Of a stretch of 64,000 nucleotides of DNA, positions 62,015 to 64,000 are shown in pieces. This DNA comes from Bog-473 sp963742035. Its GTDB lineage: Bacteria > Actinomycetota > Acidimicrobiia > Acidimicrobiales > RAAP-2. Position numbers and translations under genes: made by a program. The stretch lies in the NCBI GenBank assembly GCA_963742035.1, contig CAVUKH010000012.1, positions 62,001-126,000 of the forward strand. Reading direction: 5' to 3'. Under the pieces are notes generated by a model that was not told the DNA's origin, made no database searches, and worked only from the letters and a program-made list of their open reading frames with translations. Within the stretch, counting starts at the first letter, position 1. Each line of letters starts with the position of its first letter.

Positions 62015-63352
62015 TCAGTTAGCCACAGCGAAGAGCTTCCAGGTTCCAGGTACCCCCTTAAGTTCGTACTCGCCCCGATCTTCGAATTCGATGCCCGAAC
62101 CCATCACCAAATCCGTCAAGGTCCTGGATACGAGCACCACGCTGCCCTCGGCGTGGCCCGAAATTCGAGCTGCGATATGGACGCCCAATCCGGCGACGTC
62201 GTCGCCTCGAAGTTCGATCTCTCCGGTGTGGATCCCGGCCCGCACTTCAACACCGAGGGGCGCAACCCGCTCCATGATGGCCCGGGCACACTCCACCGCT
62301 CGAGCCGGACCATCAAATGTCGCTAAGGTGCCGTCGCCTGTCGACTTGATCTCACGCCCTCGGAATTGATCAAGAGCGCTCCGAGCGACCATCTCATAAC
62401 TATCGAGCACCTCGCGCCAAGCCCTATCTCCCATATTTGCAGCATGCTCCGTAGACGAGACGATGTCGGTGAAGAGGACAGTCGCCAAAACCCGATTAAC
62501 GAGGGCAGCTGACCTGGTGCCCGTAACGAACTCCTGGATCTCATCGAGCAGTTCGTCGGTGGATCCTGCAAAGATCACATCGTCGTCACCAGGTAGTTCG
62601 AGCAGCCGCGCGCTTAGAATTCTATTCGCAAGGTAGGAGCCGTGGTCAGGGTGAACATGGCGGGCACCCTGGCGAGTAAGTATCAGTGCTGGAGCTTGAA
62701 TTAACGGAAGGACTTGAGTGACATCGCTCTCCATGAAGGCACGGGGAATCACAATGACATCGGGTGTCGCCGACAAGCGCTCCACCCGTGCCCACCGCTT
62801 TAGCGCCTCCTCAGTTTGCGCCAAGCTAGGTGCCGTGGTGCCCGTGACCAACCCTGTACCCCATGCAGCACCAAGACCGTCGATATAGGAACTGAACGAG
62901 TCGAACGGCATGCCCCAGGGACATTCATCGTCGCGCAAGAACCGCGCGTAGGCGTTGGCCAGGACCAAGCTGGTGACTCTCTGAGGGTATGTCGCAGCAA
63001 ACAACATCACGGCGAGCGCACTCTCACCCCAGGCCACGAAGGCTGCGCGCGAGCTACCCGCGGCATCCATCACGGTGCCGATGTCGTCCATCCAGGTCTG
63101 CACCGCCGGGACGCGACCAGGTTCGACTCGGCTGGAGCTCCCGAACCCGCGAGGATCGAACAGCACAAGGCGGGACCAGGATGCGAGGCGACCCAGGAAG
63201 GCGGCGATACTTGGCACCTCCCAGATGAGGTCGATGGCGAAACCACCATTCACCGGAAAGATCAGGTCGAGGGGCCCGTCGCCGAAGACCTGATAGGCCA
63301 GGTGAGCGCCCTCAAGTGTCCGCGCGTATCGAGTTTCGGGCGGGGAGTACAT
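62015..63352 (-). CDS. Alpha/beta hydrolase fused to a class III nucleotide cyclase domain
   Basis: 445 residues from ATG 63352 with GGGAGGGTG upstream. Residues 1-265 are an alpha/beta hydrolase: HLAYQVFGDGPLDLIFPVNG, SRLVLFDPRGFGSSSRVEPG, FVAWGESALAVMLFAATYPQ (elbow with Ser in GES) and LLELPGDDDVIFAGSTDELL. Residues 275-445 are the cyclase: VLFTDIVSSTEHAANMGDRA, REIKSTGDGTLATFDGPARA and GVHIAARISGHAEGSVVLVS. Metal Asp and substrate Lys are present, but the transition-state Asn of VNxAxR is His here. This fusion is widespread in actinobacteria; cyclase activity is uncertain. Confidence 0.88.
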   Translation of the reverse strand: MYSPPETRYARTLEGAHLAYQVFGDGPLDLIFPVNGGFAIDLIWEVPSIAAFLGRLASWSRLVLFDPRGFGSSSRVEPGRVPAVQTWMDDIGTVMDAAGSSRAAFVAWGESALAVMLFAATYPQRVTSLVLANAYARFLRDDECPWGMPFDSFSSYIDGLGAAWGTGLVTGTTAPSLAQTEEALKRWARVERLSATPDVIVIPRAFMESDVTQVLPLIQAPALILTRQGARHVHPDHGSYLANRILSARLLELPGDDDVIFAGSTDELLDEIQEFVTGTRSAALVNRVLATVLFTDIVSSTEHAANMGDRAWREVLDSYEMVARSALDQFRGREIKSTGDGTLATFDGPARAVECARAIMERVAPLGVEVRAGIHTGEIELRGDDVAGLGVHIAARISGHAEGSVVLVSRTLTDLVMGSGIEFEDRGEYELKGVPGTWKLFAVAN

Positions 63353-63521
63353 CACCCTCCCAGTTTGTCGAACTAATCCGTACCTCGCCTGGTGCCCGGG
63401 CGTACCCGACCGGCTTGCCAGGAATCGGTCGCCTCTAGAACTCGGGCGACTGCCCCCTCCGTGCCTGGGTGTCCGCGCTCTCTCGGCTTTCTGGCCCGCC
63501 GTTTGTCGTTCTCCCTCTCTC

Positions 63522-63549
63522 CCCACTGACAGGCCTGGGGAGAGAGGGG
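63522..63549. repeat. Right direct repeat (possible attR)
   Basis: 28 bp identical to 58876-58903. Similarity continues imperfectly to about 63606 (GCGGGCCACGCGCG, then ACAAAGCCCAGGCGGGG). Together with the left copy it bounds 4.6 kb of accessory sequence. No tRNA is attached to this copy. Confidence 0.7.
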
Positions 63550-64000
63550 GAACGACCGGGCGCGGGCCACGCGCGCAGAACGAGCGCGCACAAAGCCCAG
63601 GCGGGGACCGGGCGGAGGGGCGGACACCTGCGGAGCGGGGCTTTGGCTCCAATCCCGTTCGGCACCTCGGTGATAGTCCTTAAGAGCGAAAGAATTCCGC
63701 TGGGCCGCAGCCAAACGGGCCAAGCCTCAGATGGCCAAACTGGACCCCTGCGGCGCCGCCAAAACGTCTTTACGTTCGGTGAACCGTCGTCCGAACTACA
63801 CGATCACACTGTGACCGGCGTAATCAGCCGTCCATCCCGCCAATCCCGCGGCCTCTTTTGTCACTGTTAATCGAGTGCGCGCACATCTTTCGAACTGTTT
63901 CGAACAGTTGCGGCTGATCGCGGCCAAACAAGCCTGCCTGATCAGCGGATCTGAACTGAACTTCGAGCGACCTTCTGGCCACCTCGCGGATTTCGTAGCG
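63550..64000. other. Region without a supported gene
   Basis: After the repeat tail (to about 63640), the last 360 bp have lower G+C and no frame with coding character or a good start. The only structure seen is an inverted repeat AACTGTT-TCG-AACAGTT at 63893-63909, inside a TTTCGAAC direct doublet. It could be an operator upstream of a gene beyond the window; nothing more can be supported. Confidence 0.45.

Noticed and set aside
63893..63909. LexA-type SOS box near TTTCGAACTGTTTCGAACAG
   Set aside because: The halves are arranged as direct TTTCGAAC copies and a palindrome with an odd centre; this does not fit the GAAC-N4-GTTC consensus, and no gene follows within the window.

Overview
The window is a gene-dense, high-G+C chromosome segment of an actinobacterium. 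Supporting markers are a fused E2/E1 2-oxoglutarate decarboxylase (Kgd), a fused PafB-PafC WYL regulator, coenzyme F420 functions (CofC and a deazaflavin-dependent nitroreductase), an Erm-type rRNA methylase, frequent GTG/TTG starts and many 1-8 nt gene overlaps. The mixture resembles Acidimicrobiia more than mycobacteria or streptomycetes, but that placement is inference.

Layout. 1-7.65 kb: TldD/PmbA tail, FmdB zinc ribbon, moaC, a biotin-dependent carboxyltransferase, Erm methylase, CtaG-like membrane protein, pafBC and an F420 oxidoreductase. 7.7-11.5 kb: an orphan DNA-transfer module, made of a short TrwC/MobF relaxase and a convergent VirD4/TraD-like ATPase. The two share a bidirectional terminator built over both stop codons. 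A 495-bp compositionally odd non-coding stretch follows, then a pure Lys/Ala/Arg/Pro histone-tail protein. 11.5-19.3 kb: cofC, gpsA, a class III adenylate cyclase, a GH38 alpha-mannosidase, an acyl-CoA synthetase and small proteins. 19.3-25.8 kb: rnhB and a five-gene oligopeptide ABC transporter operon. 26-34.3 kb: a DMT exporter, a hydrolase, kgd, a Regnase-like NYN ribonuclease with an S1 domain and histone-like tail, a FabZ-like dehydratase and xthA. 34.5-45.3 kb: a ThDP enzyme with a GlcD-type oxidase, a UvrD-like helicase, an amine oxidase/SCP2/APC permease run, ddl and murF. 45.3-49.6 kb: a LysM/BTAD protein, a secreted Thr-linker protein and a sigma-like protein; the first two are both frame-broken at Thr-codon repeats. 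49.6-58.8 kb: APH-like kinase, aldehyde dehydrogenase, CHAP protein, OafA-type acyltransferase, IMPase and an SCO6745-like protein. 58.8-63.6 kb: tRNA-Val(TAC) followed by a less G+C-rich patch of accessory genes and gene remnants, bounded by direct repeats.

How genes work together. CofC makes the F420 precursor that the Ddn-like protein would use. CofC-GpsA beside a histone-tail protein recalls the mycobacterial hupB/fbiD/gpsA/ddl neighbourhood. ddl and murF are divergent and act consecutively in making UDP-MurNAc-pentapeptide. The GlcD-like oxidase and ThDP enzyme look like a 2-hydroxyacid oxidation/decarboxylation pair. The permease and amine oxidase look like amine uptake and oxidation. 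No complete secretion system, CRISPR array, rRNA or prophage is visible.

Most noteworthy: the relaxase/coupling-protein module, the NYN-S1-histone-tail protein, the two adjacent repeat-associated frameshifts and the tRNA-Val-bounded degenerate island. All functional statements are from reading translations; no database search was run.
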